A DNA stretch of 64,000 nt, taken from NCBI GenBank assembly GCA_947625195.1, contig CANQNK010000012.1, positions 1 through 64,000 of the forward strand, written 5' to 3'. Of this stretch, positions 7,162 to 17,900 are shown piece after piece (positions within the stretch are counted from its first letter, which is position 1; each line of letters begins with the position of its first letter). Under the pieces are notes generated by a model. The model saw nothing but the letters and a program-made list of their open reading frames with translations, was not told the origin of the DNA and ran no database searches. This DNA comes from an uncultured Clostridia bacterium. GTDB lineage: Bacteria > Bacillota > Clostridia > Oscillospirales > Ruminococcaceae. The translations under genes and the position numbers were made by a program.

Positions 7162-8670
7162 ATGAGAGCAAGCGGGATTTTGATGCATATTTCATCACTG
7201 CCTAACGACTACGGAATAGGAAAGCTTGGCAGAGAGGCTTATGAGTTTGTTGACTTTCTGGCTTCGGCTAAGCAAAGCTACTGGCAGATTCTGCCAATAA
7301 GCCCTACAAGCTACGGCGATTCTCCGTACCAGAGCTTTTCTATATTTGCGGGAAATCCTTATTTTATCGATTTCGAGGCCCTTGAGGATGAGGGACTTTT
7401 AAAGTCAAGAGAATATAAAAAGGTATCTTGGGGAGAAAAAAACGACGAGGTAGACTACAGCCTTATTTACAACAACATTTTCACAGTGCTTAAAAAAGCA
7501 TACAGAAGGTTTAAGCAGACTCCTCAGGCGGGATTTGAGGCATTTGTAAGAAGAAATGGCTGGGTGAACGATTACGGACTTTTTATGGCGCTTAAATCTG
7601 CAAATGGCTCAAAAGCGTGGTATCAGTGGGAAGACGGGCTTAGGCTGTGCAAAAGCGCTTCCTTAAAAGCAGCGAGAGAGAAATATCGCGACGAAATTGT
7701 CTTTTGGCAGTTTTTGCAATATGAGTATTTTAAGCAGTGGAGAAAATTAAAAAAATACGCAAATAAAAAGGGAATAAAAATAATAGGAGACATACCGATA
7801 TACGTTGCGCTCGACAGCGTGGAGGTGTGGAGGAGTCCCAAGTATTTTCTGCTTGACAGAAACAAAACGCCTATCGATGTTGCGGGCTGTCCGCCGGATT
7901 ATTTTTCGCCGCTGGGACAGCTATGGGGCAATCCGCTGTACCGTTGGGACGTTATGGAAAGCGACGGCTTTAAGTGGTGGATAAAAAGAATAAAGTTTGC
8001 GTCTTCAATTTACGATGTTGTAAGAATAGACCATTTCAGAGGCTTTGACAGCTATTATGCGATCCCCTATGGAAACAAGGACGCAACCGTGGGCGAGTGG
8101 CGGAAAGGCGTTGGGATGAAGCTTTTTAAGGAGGTCCGAAAAAAGCTTGGCAAAATAAGTATTATTGCGGAGGATCTGGGATTTATAACAAAAAGCGTGG
8201 AGTGGCTTTTAAGGCAGTCGGGATATCCCGGAATGAAGGTTTTGGAATTCGCTTTTTACAAGGACGGAAAAAGCGGATACCTTCCGCACAATTATGCAGA
8301 TAAAAACAGCGTGGTATATACCGGAACACACGACAACGAAACTCTTGTCGGGTGGGTGCTTTCTCAGACCAAAGAGGATATTGCATTTTGCAAAAGGTAT
8401 CTGGGCGTTAAGCGCAATAAGGACATCCCCTTTGCTATGATACGGCTTGCCTGGGGCAGTGTGAGCGATACTGCCATTGCGCAGATGCAGGACTTTTTGG
8501 AGCTTGGAAACAATGCGAGAATGAATACTCCCTCAACAGTGGGTAAAAACTGGCGCTGGAGAATGTTGAAGGGCGCCTGCACGAAGGAGCTTTCGCAAAA
8601 AATTGCTCAGCTGACCGATACATTTGACCGAAACAGGCAGGACGATAAGGAGGAAAAGAAAAATGGATAA
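7162..8670 (+). CDS. malQ: 4-alpha-glucanotransferase (amylomaltase), GH77
   Basis: A 502-residue cytoplasmic GH77 enzyme that transfers alpha-1,4-glucan segments between maltodextrins and releases glucose. Family motifs are visible: YGDSPYQSFS near residue 55, VVRIDHFRGFD with the nucleophile Asp, IIAEDLGF with the acid/base Glu, and THDNETLVGW with the third carboxylate. ATG follows AAGGAGAAG. It overlaps glgP by 8 nt, so together they convert imported maltodextrin or stored glucan to glucose and glucose-1-phosphate. Confidence 0.97.
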   Translation: MRASGILMHISSLPNDYGIGKLGREAYEFVDFLASAKQSYWQILPISPTSYGDSPYQSFSIFAGNPYFIDFEALEDEGLLKSREYKKVSWGEKNDEVDYSLIYNNIFTVLKKAYRRFKQTPQAGFEAFVRRNGWVNDYGLFMALKSANGSKAWYQWEDGLRLCKSASLKAAREKYRDEIVFWQFLQYEYFKQWRKLKKYANKKGIKIIGDIPIYVALDSVEVWRSPKYFLLDRNKTPIDVAGCPPDYFSPLGQLWGNPLYRWDVMESDGFKWWIKRIKFASSIYDVVRIDHFRGFDSYYAIPYGNKDATVGEWRKGVGMKLFKEVRKKLGKISIIAEDLGFITKSVEWLLRQSGYPGMKVLEFAFYKDGKSGYLPHNYADKNSVVYTGTHDNETLVGWVLSQTKEDIAFCKRYLGVKRNKDIPFAMIRLAWGSVSDTAIAQMQDFLELGNNARMNTPSTVGKNWRWRMLKGACTKELSQKIAQLTDTFDRNRQDDKEEKKNG

Positions 8671-11041
8671 GCTGAAGTTTCTTGAAATGGTTCAGGAGAA
8701 TCTTAAGGAAAAGTATGATGTAAGCGTTGATACGGCAAAGCCATATCAGCTTCACGAATCGGTGGCAAGCATTATAATGGACGCAATATCACCGAGGATA
8801 AAAAAGAGCAGACAGGCTCATCTTAAAAGTCGCCGCGCCTGCTATTTTTCTATGGAATTTTTGATGGGCAGAATGGTTCAGAATAATCTTTTGTGCTTAG
8901 GAATAAAAAACGAGGTTGACAGCGCCTTGACAGACGCAGGCGCTTCTCTTAACGCTTTTGAGGAAATAGAGGACGCAGCTCTCGGAAACGGCGGTCTGGG
9001 CAGGCTTGCAGCTTGCTTTCTGGATTCCGCTGCAACGCACGACCTTCCTCTTGACGGATACGGAATAAGATATAAGTTTGGTTACTTCAAGCAAAAAATC
9101 GAAAACGGATTTCAGGTAGAAATGCCCGACGACTGGACGAAATACGGAGATCCGTGGAGCAAAAAGTGCGAGAAAGATGCTGTGACGGTAAAGTACGCAG
9201 ACAGCGACGTTATCGCAGTTCCTTACGATATGCCGATAATAGGATATAAAACCGAAAACGTTGGAAATCTTCGCCTTTGGGAGGCTCACGCCAAAGAGAA
9301 ATTTGACTTTAAGACATTTGATTCGGGAGATTATCTTAATGCAAGCAGTCAGAAGACTTTGGCAGAAGATATTTCAAGGATTCTTTACCCTAACGACAAT
9401 ACCGAGGCTGGCAAGCGCTTAAGACTTAAGCAGCAGTATTTCTTTTGTTCGGCTTCTTTGCAGGACATAATAAGAAAGCATAAAATATATCACGGCGATC
9501 TGTCGAGTCTTGCGGACTACGTTACAATTCAGCTAAACGACACGCATCCGGTAATTTCAATCCCCGAACTTTTGAGGATACTGGTTGACGAAGAGAAGAT
9601 GAGCTTTGATAAAGCTATTTCAATAGCAAAAAGAGTGTTTAACTATACAAATCACACTATCATGCAGGAGGCTCTTGAAAAATGGGACGCTTCTTTGTTT
9701 GAGTCTGTTGTGCCGAGAGTTTACGATTTTGTGCTTATGATAAATGAAGAGTTTATCAGAGAAATGTATTTAAGAGAAATCGACAGGGATATAATTAAAG
9801 AGCTTGCTGTGGTATCTGACAACTTGGTGAAAATGGCAAATCTTGCGGTGTATGTAAGTTCATATACAAACGGAGTTGCGCAGATACACACGGAAATACT
9901 CAAAAACTCCTGCCTGAAGGAATGGTACGAAATTTACCCGGAAAGATTTCAGAACAAGACAAACGGCATCACTCAGCGCCGCTGGCTTGCGCTTTGTAAC
10001 AAGGAGCTTTCTTCTCTTATCACCTCTCTTATAGGCGACGGCTGGGTGAAGGATCTGTCACTGCTAAAGGGGCTTGAAAGGTTTGCCGACGACGAGGAGA
10101 TACTCCGCAGATTTATTTCGGTAAAGAACGAGAAAAAGCGTCAGCTTGCAGATTATATATTAGAGCACGACGGCAAGGTGATAAACCCGAACACGATTTT
10201 CGACATTCAGATAAAAAGGCTTCACGAATACAAGCGACAGCTTTTAAACGCGCTTTCCGTACTGTGCATTTATTACGGAATCAAGGACGGCTCTATAAAA
10301 AGCTTTACCCCGACGACAATTATTTTCGGAGCAAAATCCGCTCCCGGATACAGACGCGCCAAGGCGATAATTAAGTTTATCTCAGAGATAGGAGATATGG
10401 TTAACTCCGACCCCGACACTAAGGACATTTTAAATGTGGTGTTTATCTCAAACTATAATGTTTCTTATGCGGAAAAGTTGGTTGCTGCGGCAGATGTTTC
10501 AGAGCAGATATCCACTGCCGGAACTGAGGCGTCAGGCACCGGAAATATGAAGCTTATGTTAAACGGAGCGGTAACTTTAGGCACACTTGACGGCGCAAAC
10601 GTTGAGATCGTTCAGGAGGCGGGAGAGGAAAACAACTACATCTTCGGCGCAAAGGCGGATGAGCTTGAAAAAATTATGCCTGAGTATGATCCGAGGAAGA
10701 TACTATCGTCAAATGAAAGGGTCAGAAGTGCGGTAAACAAGCTTATTGACGGAAGCTTTGACGACGGAAAGGTTCCGTCCAACCAGGAGGGCAGCTTTAA
10801 AGAGCTTTACAAGGCGCTCACCGACGGGGCAAGCTGGCATGTTCCCGATCATTATTACGTTTTGGGAGACCTGCCCGCTTACGTTTCAAGAAAGCTTGAC
10901 GTAAACCGTGATTATCGTGATACACTTGCCTTTGCAAGAAAGTGCTGGATGAATATTGCAAACGCAGGAAAGTTTTCTTCAGACAGAACGATAAAGGATT
11001 ATGCGGCAAACATTTGGAACATTGTACCCATTGAGCTGTAA
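8663..11041 (+). CDS. glgP: Glycogen/maltodextrin phosphorylase (GT35)
   Basis: A 792-residue alpha-glucan phosphorylase that releases glucose-1-phosphate from alpha-1,4-glucans using phosphate and PLP. It has the ALGNGGLGRLAACFLDS segment near residue 100 and the PLP-lysine signature EASGTGNMKLMLNGA near residue 630. The length is full. The start is the ATG at 8663, preceded by AAGGAGGAAA, giving an 8-nt overlap with malQ. Transcription probably ends at the hairpin at 11063. Confidence 0.97.
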   Translation: MDKLKFLEMVQENLKEKYDVSVDTAKPYQLHESVASIIMDAISPRIKKSRQAHLKSRRACYFSMEFLMGRMVQNNLLCLGIKNEVDSALTDAGASLNAFEEIEDAALGNGGLGRLAACFLDSAATHDLPLDGYGIRYKFGYFKQKIENGFQVEMPDDWTKYGDPWSKKCEKDAVTVKYADSDVIAVPYDMPIIGYKTENVGNLRLWEAHAKEKFDFKTFDSGDYLNASSQKTLAEDISRILYPNDNTEAGKRLRLKQQYFFCSASLQDIIRKHKIYHGDLSSLADYVTIQLNDTHPVISIPELLRILVDEEKMSFDKAISIAKRVFNYTNHTIMQEALEKWDASLFESVVPRVYDFVLMINEEFIREMYLREIDRDIIKELAVVSDNLVKMANLAVYVSSYTNGVAQIHTEILKNSCLKEWYEIYPERFQNKTNGITQRRWLALCNKELSSLITSLIGDGWVKDLSLLKGLERFADDEEILRRFISVKNEKKRQLADYILEHDGKVINPNTIFDIQIKRLHEYKRQLLNALSVLCIYYGIKDGSIKSFTPTTIIFGAKSAPGYRRAKAIIKFISEIGDMVNSDPDTKDILNVVFISNYNVSYAEKLVAAADVSEQISTAGTEASGTGNMKLMLNGAVTLGTLDGANVEIVQEAGEENNYIFGAKADELEKIMPEYDPRKILSSNERVRSAVNKLIDGSFDDGKVPSNQEGSFKELYKALTDGASWHVPDHYYVLGDLPAYVSRKLDVNRDYRDTLAFARKCWMNIANAGKFSSDRTIKDYAANIWNIVPIEL

Positions 11042-11062
11042 GAGTATAAAACTTTGGAAAAT

Positions 11063-11105
11063 AAAAACAGGATAACAAGGCTGACTTGTCATCCTGTTTT
11101 TTGTA
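11063..11105. terminator. Bidirectional terminator between glgP and transaldolase
   Basis: AAAACAGGAT-AACAAG pairs with CTTGTC-ATCCTGTTTT, followed by TTTTTT on the plus strand. The convergent transaldolase gene ends just beyond it. Confidence 0.8.
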
Positions 11106-11118
11106 TTTATAATTAAGC

Positions 11119-11766
11119 TTACTTCGTTTCTACGCCTTCCCAGTCCTTTAAGAATCTTTCGATTCCGATATCCGTAAGCGGATGCTTGATCATCTGCTTG
11201 ATAACAGAGTACGGTATAGTTGCGATATCGCAGCCAAGGCGTGCAGCCTGTGTAACGTGGATAGGATTGCGGATAGAAGCCGCAATAATTTCTGTTTCTA
11301 TTCCCTGAGCGTCGAATATGTCAACAATCTCCTCAATTAGGTTCATACCCTCCATACCGATGTCGTCAAGTCTTCCCAGAAACGGCGATACGTATGTAGC
11401 TCCCGCCTTTGCAGCCAGCAGAGCCTGTGCAGCCGAGAAGATAAGAGTTACATTTGTCTTGATACCCATTTCGGTGAGCTTTTTGCAGGCCTTGAGTCCC
11501 TCTGCGCACATAGGAAGCTTGATTACGATGTTCGGATGGATTTTTGAAAGCGGAATAGCCTCTTCAACCATCTTGTCCGCCTCAAGCGAGATTACCTCGG
11601 CAGAGATGGGTCCGTCAACGATCTCAGTAATCTCTTTTACAACCTCCTCAAAAACTCTGCCCTCTTTGGCGATAAGCGACGGGTTTGTTGTAACTCCGCA
11701 GATAACGCCGAGGTCGTTTGCCTCTTTGATTTCGGCAACATTTGCCGTGTCGATAAACAGTTTCAT
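11119..11766 (-). CDS. tal: Transaldolase of the small (FSA-like) subfamily
   Basis: A 215-residue TIM-barrel class I aldolase. The Schiff-base lysine is K83 in [12 protein letters not shown]. Enzymes of this size are either transaldolases or fructose-6-phosphate aldolases. Position 57 is Glu (PISAEVIS) where E. coli FSA has Gln, and position 129 is Phe ([11 protein letters not shown]) where FSA has Tyr. Both point to transaldolase, exchanging C3 units between sugar phosphates in the pentose phosphate pathway. It is 56 nt downstream of xylB on the same strand, consistent with a pentose-utilisation operon. ATG follows GAAAGGAAA. Confidence 0.88.
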   Translation of the reverse strand: MKLFIDTANVAEIKEANDLGVICGVTTNPSLIAKEGRVFEEVVKEITEIVDGPISAEVISLEADKMVEEAIPLSKIHPNIVIKLPMCAEGLKACKKLTEMGIKTNVTLIFSAAQALLAAKAGATYVSPFLGRLDDIGMEGMNLIEEIVDIFDAQGIETEIIAASIRNPIHVTQAARLGCDIATIPYSVIKQMIKHPLTDIGIERFLKDWEGVETK

Positions 11767-11822
11767 AGTATTTTTTCCTTTCTTTATTTGATTTGCCCTG
11801 TATGGGTGTATTTTACTTGACT

Positions 11823-13346
11823 TTAAAGAGATGAGAGCTTTTCAAACTTATCTTTAAGCGCAGGATAAATTTCTCTGTAAAGCTGATAGTATTCCTCATA
11901 TTTTAAAGCTCTGTCAGCGTTTGGCTGCTGCGTTTTATTTATCTTTATTACCGCCTTACAGGCTTCGGGAACGCAAGAGTAAATTCCTGCTCCGACCGCT
12001 GCCAAAAGCGCGACTCCCAAAGCCGGTCCCTCTTTTGATTCAAGAGTTTTAACCGGGCAGCCGTAAAGGTCTGAAAGCATTGAGCGCCACAGCGGCGAAG
12101 AACCTCCGCCTCCGCAAGCCATCATATCATTTATGTTTATCTTCATCTCTCTGAATACCTCAACGCAGTCTCTGAGAGAATACGAAACGCCCTCCATTAC
12201 CGCACGGAGCATATCCTTCTTTGTATGCATTGCCGAGAGGCCGAAGAAAACTCCTCTTGCGTCGGGGTCAAGGTGGGGCGTTCTTTCGCCCATAAGATAT
12301 GGCAGATAAAGCAGTCTGTTAGAGCCGACCTCAACAGTTTCCGCCTCCTTATCCATAAGGTAATATTCGTCAACGCTCATAAGCTTTGCTACGTCCTTTT
12401 CGCTCTGGCAGAAGTTGTCTCTGAACCACTTGAGCGAAAGTCCTGCGCCCTGGGTAACTCCCATAACGTGCCATGTATCAGGAACTGCGGCACAGCAGGT
12501 ATGTACTCTTCCGAGTGCGTCTATCGAAATGTTGGAGGTGTGCGCAAAAACGACTCCCGAGGTGCCTATTGTAGTAAACGCCTTTCCGTCCTCGACAACT
12601 CCGGTTCCGATAGCGGCAGCTGCGTTATCTCCCGCACCGCCGACTACGATAGTCCCCTCGTTAAGGCCGGTAAGCTCAGCCGCTTTTTTGGTAAGCGTGC
12701 CCGTGACCTCACAACTCTCGTAAACCTTGCCTAAAAGGCTCTTGTCTATCTCAAGGGTATCAAGTATCTCATCAGACCAGCAGCGGTTAGGAACATCTAA
12801 AAGCTGCATACCGGACGCATCTGAAACCTCAGTTGCATACTCGCCTGTGAGTATAAATCTTATGTAGTCTTTAGGAAGAAGAATATGGCGGCATCTTTCG
12901 TAATTTTGCGGCTCGTTGTTCTTTACCCAAAGTATCTTAGCCGCGGTCCAGCCGGTAAGGGCGGGATTTGCGGTTATCTCTATAAGCTTTCTTTCTCCGA
13001 GCTTTGCGTTCATCTCACCTACCTCTTTAGCGGTTCGCTGATCGCACCAGATGATAGAATTTCTGATAACCTCGTTGTCCTTATCCAGCATTACAAGCCC
13101 GTGCATCTGTCCGGAGAGACCTATTCCCTTAACGTCGTCTTTTGATACTCCGCTTTCTGAAACGACCGCTTTTATTGTGTTTAAAGAAGCATTTGCCCAA
13201 TCCGCAGGATCCTGCTCGGCGTATCCGTTTTTCGGCTGATACATAGGATACTCTATCGTCTTAGAAGCAATAACCTTTCCAGATTCATCGAACAAAACGG
13301 TTTTAGTTCCGCTTGTTCCTATGTCAACACCGATAATATATGCCAT
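11823..13346 (-). CDS. xylB: Xylulokinase
   Basis: A 507-residue FGGY-family kinase that phosphorylates D-xylulose to xylulose-5-phosphate with ATP. It shows the N-terminal phosphate motif [13 protein letters not shown], the xylulokinase-type [11 protein letters not shown] near residue 77, [12 protein letters not shown] carrying the catalytic Asp, and GGGGSSPLW in the C-terminal ATP domain. The ATG at 13346 is chosen because GGAGGTG precedes it; an upstream in-frame start lacks such a site. No xylose isomerase is in view. Transaldolase follows in the same operon. Confidence 0.93.
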   Translation of the reverse strand: MAYIIGVDIGTSGTKTVLFDESGKVIASKTIEYPMYQPKNGYAEQDPADWANASLNTIKAVVSESGVSKDDVKGIGLSGQMHGLVMLDKDNEVIRNSIIWCDQRTAKEVGEMNAKLGERKLIEITANPALTGWTAAKILWVKNNEPQNYERCRHILLPKDYIRFILTGEYATEVSDASGMQLLDVPNRCWSDEILDTLEIDKSLLGKVYESCEVTGTLTKKAAELTGLNEGTIVVGGAGDNAAAAIGTGVVEDGKAFTTIGTSGVVFAHTSNISIDALGRVHTCCAAVPDTWHVMGVTQGAGLSLKWFRDNFCQSEKDVAKLMSVDEYYLMDKEAETVEVGSNRLLYLPYLMGERTPHLDPDARGVFFGLSAMHTKKDMLRAVMEGVSYSLRDCVEVFREMKININDMMACGGGGSSPLWRSMLSDLYGCPVKTLESKEGPALGVALLAAVGAGIYSCVPEACKAVIKINKTQQPNADRALKYEEYYQLYREIYPALKDKFEKLSSL

Positions 13347-13384
13347 TTTAACGCACCTCCGTATAATAAAATTTGTCAATTAAT

Positions 13385-13414
13385 ATTTTACACTATAATG
13401 CGTAGTTTTGTCAA
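13385..13414 (-). promoter_or_regulatory. Promoter of xylB-tal
   Basis: On the minus strand TTGACA (13409-13414), 18-nt spacer, TAAAAT (13385-13390). Confidence 0.7.
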
Positions 13415-13634
13415 TGTGTTTTTATTTTAGGATTCGTGTTAAAAAATATTAAGTGAATAAGAGGTACATTTGTTGTAACAATCTGTCTATGTCTGCAATA
13501 TAATAAGATAAGAAGTCGAAATGACCTTATACCGAGGCACTTAATAAGTTTTTGTTAGTGAGAGCGGATTGGTCGCTAAGCAAGGGGCGCATTAAGCCCG
13601 CATACGTTTTAATCAATAAGGAAAGGGAGTTGCA

Positions 13635-13895
13635 ATGGAATTATTTGAAAAGGGTATCTTTGACAGATTCGGCAAAGAGGTTTCCGACGGAAAAAGACCC
13701 TTTTGCGGCGGGGAATGTCCGCAGCCTAAGGGTGAGTTTCCGACATATACGCCTCTGGCAATAGCATACGTGCCGTTTCAGGAATGGGAAAAAACATACG
13801 ATGAGCAGGCGGCTTTATCAAGGGGAACGATTTTCCCTTCGCTTGATAAGCCGTTCATAGGAGAGGAGGCTGTTAAAGGTGGATGCAAAGAATAA
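13635..13895 (+). CDS. cotJA: CotJA-like spore coat protein
   Basis: An 86-residue protein with the CotJA-type core TYTPLAIAYVPFQEWEKTYD and a proline-rich, Cys-containing N-terminal part (CGGECPQPKGEFP). CotJA is a minor spore-coat component made in the mother cell. ATG follows GAAAGGGAG. It is the first gene of a tightly overlapping cotJA-cotJB-cotJC operon. No clear sigma-A promoter was found in the 288-nt gap upstream, as expected if a sporulation sigma factor is used. Confidence 0.88.
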   Translation: MELFEKGIFDRFGKEVSDGKRPFCGGECPQPKGEFPTYTPLAIAYVPFQEWEKTYDEQAALSRGTIFPSLDKPFIGEEAVKGGCKE

Positions 13896-14133
13896 GCTTT
13901 TAAACAAAATAAGGCAGTATTACTTTTCTTTAGTGGATGCAAATCTTTATCTTGACAGCCATCCCACCTGCAAGGAGGGTCTAGCTTACTTTAAAAAGTA
14001 CAAGGATCTTTACGAGGAAGCTAAGGAAGAGTACGAGAAAAAATATGCTCCGCTTGATTTTTTGAGCGGTATAAAAGACGACAAGTGGGCTTGGGCATCC
14101 GAGCCGTGGCCTTGGGAAGGGAGTGAAAACTAA
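13879..14133 (+). CDS. cotJB: CotJB-like spore coat protein
   Basis: An 84-residue protein starting at GTG (13879), overlapping cotJA by 17 nt, with GGAGG about 10 nt upstream. The sequence matches CotJB: LLNKIRQYYFSLVDANLYLD, SHPTCKEGLAYFKKYK, and a Trp/Pro-rich C-terminus (WAWASEPWPWEG). It is a coat protein that functions with CotJA and CotJC. Confidence 0.9.
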   Translation: MDAKNKLLNKIRQYYFSLVDANLYLDSHPTCKEGLAYFKKYKDLYEEAKEEYEKKYAPLDFLSGIKDDKWAWASEPWPWEGSEN

Positions 14134-14729
14134 TGTGGGAATATAAGAAGAGACTTGAGTATCCGGTTAAAATCAAAAATCCGAACCCCGCACTTGCTAA
14201 GGTTATTATCAGTCAGTTAGGCGGACCGGACGGTGAGCTTGGAGCATCTATGAGATATCTTAATCAGCGTTATGTTGCTCCCTGCAACCAGGTAAAAGCT
14301 ATACTGAGTGATATAGGTACCGAAGAGCTTGCACACATGGAGATCGTTTCTGCGATTTTGTACCAGCTTACAAAGGGGCTTTCCATTAAAGAGATAAAAG
14401 AGTCGGGCTTTGATACTTATTTCGTAGACCACACAACGGGTATCTATCCTCAGGCAGCTTCGGGAACTCCGTTCTCGGCGCTTACTTTCCAGTCTACAGG
14501 AGATCCGATAGCAGATCTTACCGAGGATCTTGCAGCAGAACAGAAGGCGAGACTCACCTATGATAACATTTTGCGGCTTGCAGACGACCCGGACGTAAGA
14601 GATCCTATAAAGTTTTTGCGTGCGCGTGAGATAGTTCACTTCCAGCGCTTCGGCGAGGGTCTCAGAATGGTTCAGGATCAGCTTGACGCCAAGAATTTCT
14701 ATGCATTTAATCCAAGCTTTGATCTGTAA
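14133..14729 (+). CDS. cotJC: CotJC, manganese-catalase-family spore coat protein
   Basis: A 198-residue ferritin-like protein of the Mn-catalase family. Its start codon shares one base with the cotJB stop (TAATG), so translation is coupled. Carboxylate and histidine ligand segments are visible: IGTEELAHMEIV (Glu, Glu, His, Glu), DLAAEQKARLTYDNIL, and FLRAREIVHFQRFGE. It probably protects the spore coat by peroxide removal or serves as a structural coat protein. A strong terminator follows. Confidence 0.95.
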   Translation: MWEYKKRLEYPVKIKNPNPALAKVIISQLGGPDGELGASMRYLNQRYVAPCNQVKAILSDIGTEELAHMEIVSAILYQLTKGLSIKEIKESGFDTYFVDHTTGIYPQAASGTPFSALTFQSTGDPIADLTEDLAAEQKARLTYDNILRLADDPDVRDPIKFLRAREIVHFQRFGEGLRMVQDQLDAKNFYAFNPSFDL

Positions 14730-14761
14730 AAAATCGGGATTTATTAGAATAATTTAATAAG

Positions 14762-14800
14762 GACTGCCGAAATTTTTTCTGATTTTCGGCAGTCTTTTTT
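14762..14800 (+). terminator. Terminator of cotJABC
   Basis: GACTGCCGAAA (14762-14772) pairs with TTTCGGCAGTC (14784-14794), followed by TTTTTT. Confidence 0.9.
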
Positions 14801-14915
14801 ATCTTTTAAAACAAAAATAAGGGCTTATCTTGTTTCATGTTATCAACATAATAATTATTACAAAAGTCAACTATGCTTAAACGTAAATAAGAAAACTTGC
14901 AATTTAAAAATTCTG

Positions 14916-14943
14916 TTGACATAAGAAAAAAATATGTTAAGAT
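14916..14943 (+). promoter_or_regulatory. Promoter of the HD-GYP sensor gene
   Basis: TTGACA (14916-14921), 16-nt spacer, TAAGAT (14938-14943), 49 nt before the start codon. Confidence 0.65.
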
Positions 14944-14992
14944 TAATATGGGTTATTTTTATCTGAATTGAAAAAATTGTCGGAGGAAAGAT

Positions 14993-17900
14993 ATGAAAAG
15001 TAGTTTTATAAAGTGTGTTATAACAGCGTCCGCAATGCTTATCTGCACGGCAGCGGCTTCAATATCTGTTTTTGCACAGCAGGCTTCAGATGATCAGGCT
15101 GCTGCCTCATCTTTGAGTAAATACGATAAGCTTCCGGCGGCGTCTTATGTTAAAACTATATATAATGAGCAAAACGGACTTCCCACGGGAGAGGCAAACA
15201 CAGTGCTTCAAACCTCTGACGGATATATCTGGCTTGGAAGCTACGGCGGGCTTATTCGTTATGACGGAAGCAGTTTTCGCAATTACAGTACCGATGGCTC
15301 TATATCTTCGTCGTCAATACGGTCGCTGTTTGAGGATTCATCCAAAAGGTTGTGGATAGGTACAAACGATGCAGGTGTGTATGTGTACGAAAACGGCAGA
15401 TTTGATACGATAAAAAGCCCCGGGGATTATTCTTTTTTGTGCATAAGAGATTTTGCCGAGGGGCCTCACGGCGAAATATATATTGCCTCCACTTCAGGTA
15501 TGGGTGAGATAAAGAACGGCGAAATAAAGGTATATACCGATGACGAGCTCAAAGGAGAAACGGTGTATTCTATCGCTTGCGACCAGTTTGGCAGAGTATG
15601 GGCGGCCATGAATTCAGGTAGGTGCGCGGTAGTATCAGACGGTGAGATCCAAAAGTTCATTGACTCATCCGAGGTCTTTACTTCTGCAGAAATATACTGT
15701 ATCTCTGCGGATAATGACGGAAGGATTTACCTTGGATCTTCCGCTGAGGAGATAGCGGTTCTTAGCTTTGACGACAGCGGAGAGTTTTCTTCAAAGGCTT
15801 TATCGGCAAAGCCTATCTCAACGCACAACAGCATAGAGATAGCCGATGACGGAACAATAGTTGTCTGCGGTGAGCATGGCTTTGCTGTTATGGACAGTAA
15901 GGGCGAGATACTGATGCTTGATGATACAAATCAGTCGATGCCCACAAATGATGCATTTATTGATTATGAGGGAAACTTGTGGTTTGCCTCATCAAATTAC
16001 GGAGTGATAAAATACACCGTAGGATGTATAGATTCATTGGACTCAGACGATCTTTCTGATGTTTCAATCAATGCGGTGACTGAGGCAAACGGAGAGTTTT
16101 ACGCAGTGCACGACAGCGGAATAAATATAACCACAAAAGACGGAAAATCGGTTTCAAACGAACTTACCAAGCTTATGTCCGGAATAAGGGTGCGTCATAC
16201 TATGACTGACACAAGCGGAAAGGTATGGTTTTCTACATATTCTGACCACGGTGCGGTATGCTATGATCCGACTGACGGAAGTATGACTGAATATAATACA
16301 AAAAACGGGCTTATAAGCGACCTTGTCAGAACTGTGTTGGAGCTCTCTGACGGCTCGTTTGCCGTTGCAACGCAGGAGGGTGTAAACATAATAAGAAACG
16401 GCAAGGTGACTGAAAGCTACAACACTAAAAACGGGCTTTCTGTATCGGCGATACTGTGTTTTGCCGAGGATAAGGACGGCACTTTGTATATGGGAAGCGA
16501 CGGTGGCGGAATATATGCTCTTAAGGACGGAAAGATAACCAATCACGGCTTTGAAGAAAAGCTTGAGGAGGGAGTTGTGCTTAGAATGATCCCCGACAGT
16601 GATTCAGACGGATATTTTGTCAGCGCGGGCAGCAACCTGTATTACTGGAACAAAACCGAATTTAAAAAGCTAGAAAACTTTTTAAAGGGCGCAGGCAGTA
16701 TATTTGATTTTTACGACCGCGACGGAAAGCTTTGGCTTTTGCAAAACAGCGGAATAATCGCACTGGATAAAAAGCAGCTTTTAAGCGGCGAGTTTACAAA
16801 CGGAACAGATTACGGCTTTGAGCACGGGCTTACCGGCTCGCTTAATGCAAATACATGGAATTTCCTCAATGATGAGGGTAAGCTATACATTTCAACGCGC
16901 AGCGGAATAAGCGTGTTTAGCTTTTCGGGCACAGACCTTCCGCTGCCGAAGATAAGCATAAACAGCGTAAATATAGACGGAAAGTTATATGAACAGGCGG
17001 GTACTCTTGATATACCCGGCGGCGCACAGCGTGTAACGATAGATTTTGCGGCTTTGTCATTTTCCGGAAATTCCAACTTTAAGGTATCGTATATGCTTGA
17101 GGGCTTTGACGATGAGCCAATAACGCTTAGCGGCAAAAAAAGCGACAATATAAGCTATACAAATCTACCCGGAGGAGAGTATAAGTTTACCGTTAAGGTG
17201 TATTCTCCTGACGACCCGGAAAACGCACAGGTATGCTCTATTCAGCTTAACAAGGCAAAAAAACTGTATGAATATCCGCTTTTCTGGGTGCTGATTGCGA
17301 TATTGCTGGTGTTGCTCGTCATAGTAATAATGTATCTTATCTACTCTGCACATTTAAGAGCGGCACGCCGCAGGCAGGAGGCATACCGTAAGATAGTGGA
17401 GCAGTCGCTTAAGACCCTTGCGGAAACTATAGACGCTAAGGACAAATACACCACAGGTCACTCATTAAGAGTTGCGGCGTATTCTCGTGAGCTTGTTAAG
17501 AGAATGGGAATGCCGGAAGAAGAGCAGGAGCGAATTTATTACATCGCGCTTTTGCATGACATAGGAAAGATAGGCGTTCCGGACAGCATACTCAACAAGC
17601 CCGGAAAGCTTTCTCCTGAGGAGATGAACATAATCCGAACACACCCTGCGATAGGAGGAAAGATACTTAACAGCTTTACCGCGATAGAAGGCATCTCTCA
17701 TGGGGCGAGGTATCACCATGAGAGATATGACGGAAACGGATACTGTGAGAAGAAGGCAGGCGAGGATATACCGATTGAGGCCAGAATCATCGGCGTTGCG
17801 GACACATACGACGCAATGAGCAGTAACCGCTGTTACCGCAAAGCTCTTTCACGTGAGGCAATAGAACAAGAGCTGAGAAGAGTAAGCTCAACTCAGCTTG

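Noticed and set aside
11119..11766. Fructose-6-phosphate aldolase
   Set aside because: Glu57 and Phe129 fit transaldolase better than FSA.
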